From: Pachypanchax playfairii
Taxonomy: Eukaryota; Chordata; Actinopteri; Cyprinodontiformes; Aplocheilidae
Assembly (NCBI GenBank): GCA_006937955.1
Contig: SSNP01000010.1
Location: forward strand, 2,128,588-2,192,587
Direction: 5' to 3'
DNA length: 64,000 nucleotides
The notes below the pieces were generated by a model. That model was not told where the DNA came from and searched no databases. It worked only from the letters and a program-made list of their open reading frames with translations. Position 1 is the stretch's first letter. The number at the start of each line of letters is the position of its first letter. Made by a program: the position numbers and the translations under genes. Below are positions 63,036-64,000 of this stretch, one piece after another.

Positions 63036-64000
63036 ACCCGGTACTCGGAGAGGTTTCATGTATCAGCATCTCATTTCCTGCCAGTCTCACGATTTTATCA
63101 ACTGGATCTATCAGGAAAAACTCCCATCAGCTTCCTTTTAACGCACTTTGAGTCATACTAAATACAAATGTATTAAAATTACAATCAGGTCATACTTTTA
63201 ATTTAAGAACACTTTTCCATCATTTTATTTTGAAAAGTCTATTTTATATTTTAATGATATTTTCAAAGATTTATTTTGCCAAGACCAAAGTGTTGTAGTG
63301 TTGTAGTAGTAAAGTTTCATTTTATTCTGTAAATGAATAACGTTGTCAGTGCTGCAAGATGAATCAACACGATGGAGAAACTCAAACATAAAGTCTCCTG
63401 GAACTTTCAGATTCATTTGATTCAAATCTGCTGTTTTAGATTTCAAATGTTTAAAGCTGTTTTGCTCTCAGAGTTTAAAATCTTCCACGAAAACAGTCAA
63501 AATTGATTTGATGTGCAATTTAGAAAATTGATTTTATGCAAATATAAAAAAAAAATCTGAAGGAAACAAATAATATGAGGGGAGAGTTTGATGCATCATG
63601 CAAATTCTGGCTAAAAGACGGCTGCTTTACAATTCTTATTATTGTTTTATTTTTTTGCTTTTTACTTTTTTACTTTTTGGAAAAGAGAAAATGATTTTAA
63701 AAACATTTTGTCTCGATCCTCAACACCCTTTTTCATCTGCTGATAAGTCATAATGTTCAGAGAAAAATAATAATTTGATCAGACTGAGAAAACAGGACAT
63801 CTTAAAAAACAAAACATTTTTTTAATTTGTCCTTCAAGGCTTCCGTAGTTCATTTTTCTACAAAACTAAACTCATAACTGACTCCTGGACTTTAGTACAT
63901 GAGCAGAAGTGACTAATAAAGTCAATGAATGTTAAATTCCACCTTTATGAAGGTTTGATTTTCTATTATATTTTATAAAACTAAACATCTGTACGACGTT
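63036..64000 (+). other. rilp 3' UTR and downstream sequence
   Basis: AT-rich sequence after the TAA at 63033-63035. The clearest poly(A) signal is AATAAA at 63915-63920. I see no further gene before the window ends. Confidence 0.45.

Overview
The window looks like teleost fish genomic DNA. The genes have many short exons with GT-AG introns, base composition is AT-rich, and there are Tc1, hAT, PIF/Harbinger and TTAA-target transposons plus typical fish LINE/SINE tails. I cannot name the species. It holds one partial and three complete protein genes.

Region 1 (about 1-21 kb) has no gene I can support. It contains a 36-bp minisatellite (3.8-4.5 kb), a (GT)n tract, an L2-type LINE tail, a hAT element nested in another element (7.2-8.6 kb), an intact Tc1 transposon (15.2-16.8 kb) and two copies of a roughly 0.6-kb TTAA-flanked element, one split by a Harbinger MITE. 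Region 2 (21-27 kb, minus strand) carries the first three coding exons of tlcd2; its 3' end was not found. Region 3 (29.6-38.2 kb, plus strand) is an AIFM3-like Rieske/FAD-NAD oxidoreductase gene (aifm4 in fish naming, as I recall it), which I resolve into 18 coding exons and 538 aa. Region 4 (41.2-56.5 kb, plus) is prpf8, the core U5 snRNP protein, with 42 coding exons and 2,354 aa by my exon sum. Region 5 (57.4-63.0 kb, plus) is rilp, with 8 exons and 427 aa. The tlcd2-prpf8-rilp association resembles the human 17p13.3 neighbourhood. The genes do not form a shared pathway: tlcd2 concerns membrane lipid composition, the AIFM-like protein redox chemistry, prpf8 splicing and rilp late-endosome transport.

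The most interesting signals are these. (1) Two related sequences of about 125 nt in two different prpf8 introns share a two-hairpin layout, with base changes that keep the stems paired and an AGA box exactly 3 nt from the proposed end; they look like H/ACA-type small RNA genes. (2) Two nearly identical Tc1 transposons: one has an intact 340-aa transposase, the other sits in a prpf8 intron and has a nonsense codon. (3) Several nested insertions have target duplications readable from the sequence, including one with an empty site present elsewhere in the window. (4) Two introns appear to use GC donors.

All exon boundaries were placed by eye from splice signals, frame continuity and recalled family similarity; no alignment or search was run.
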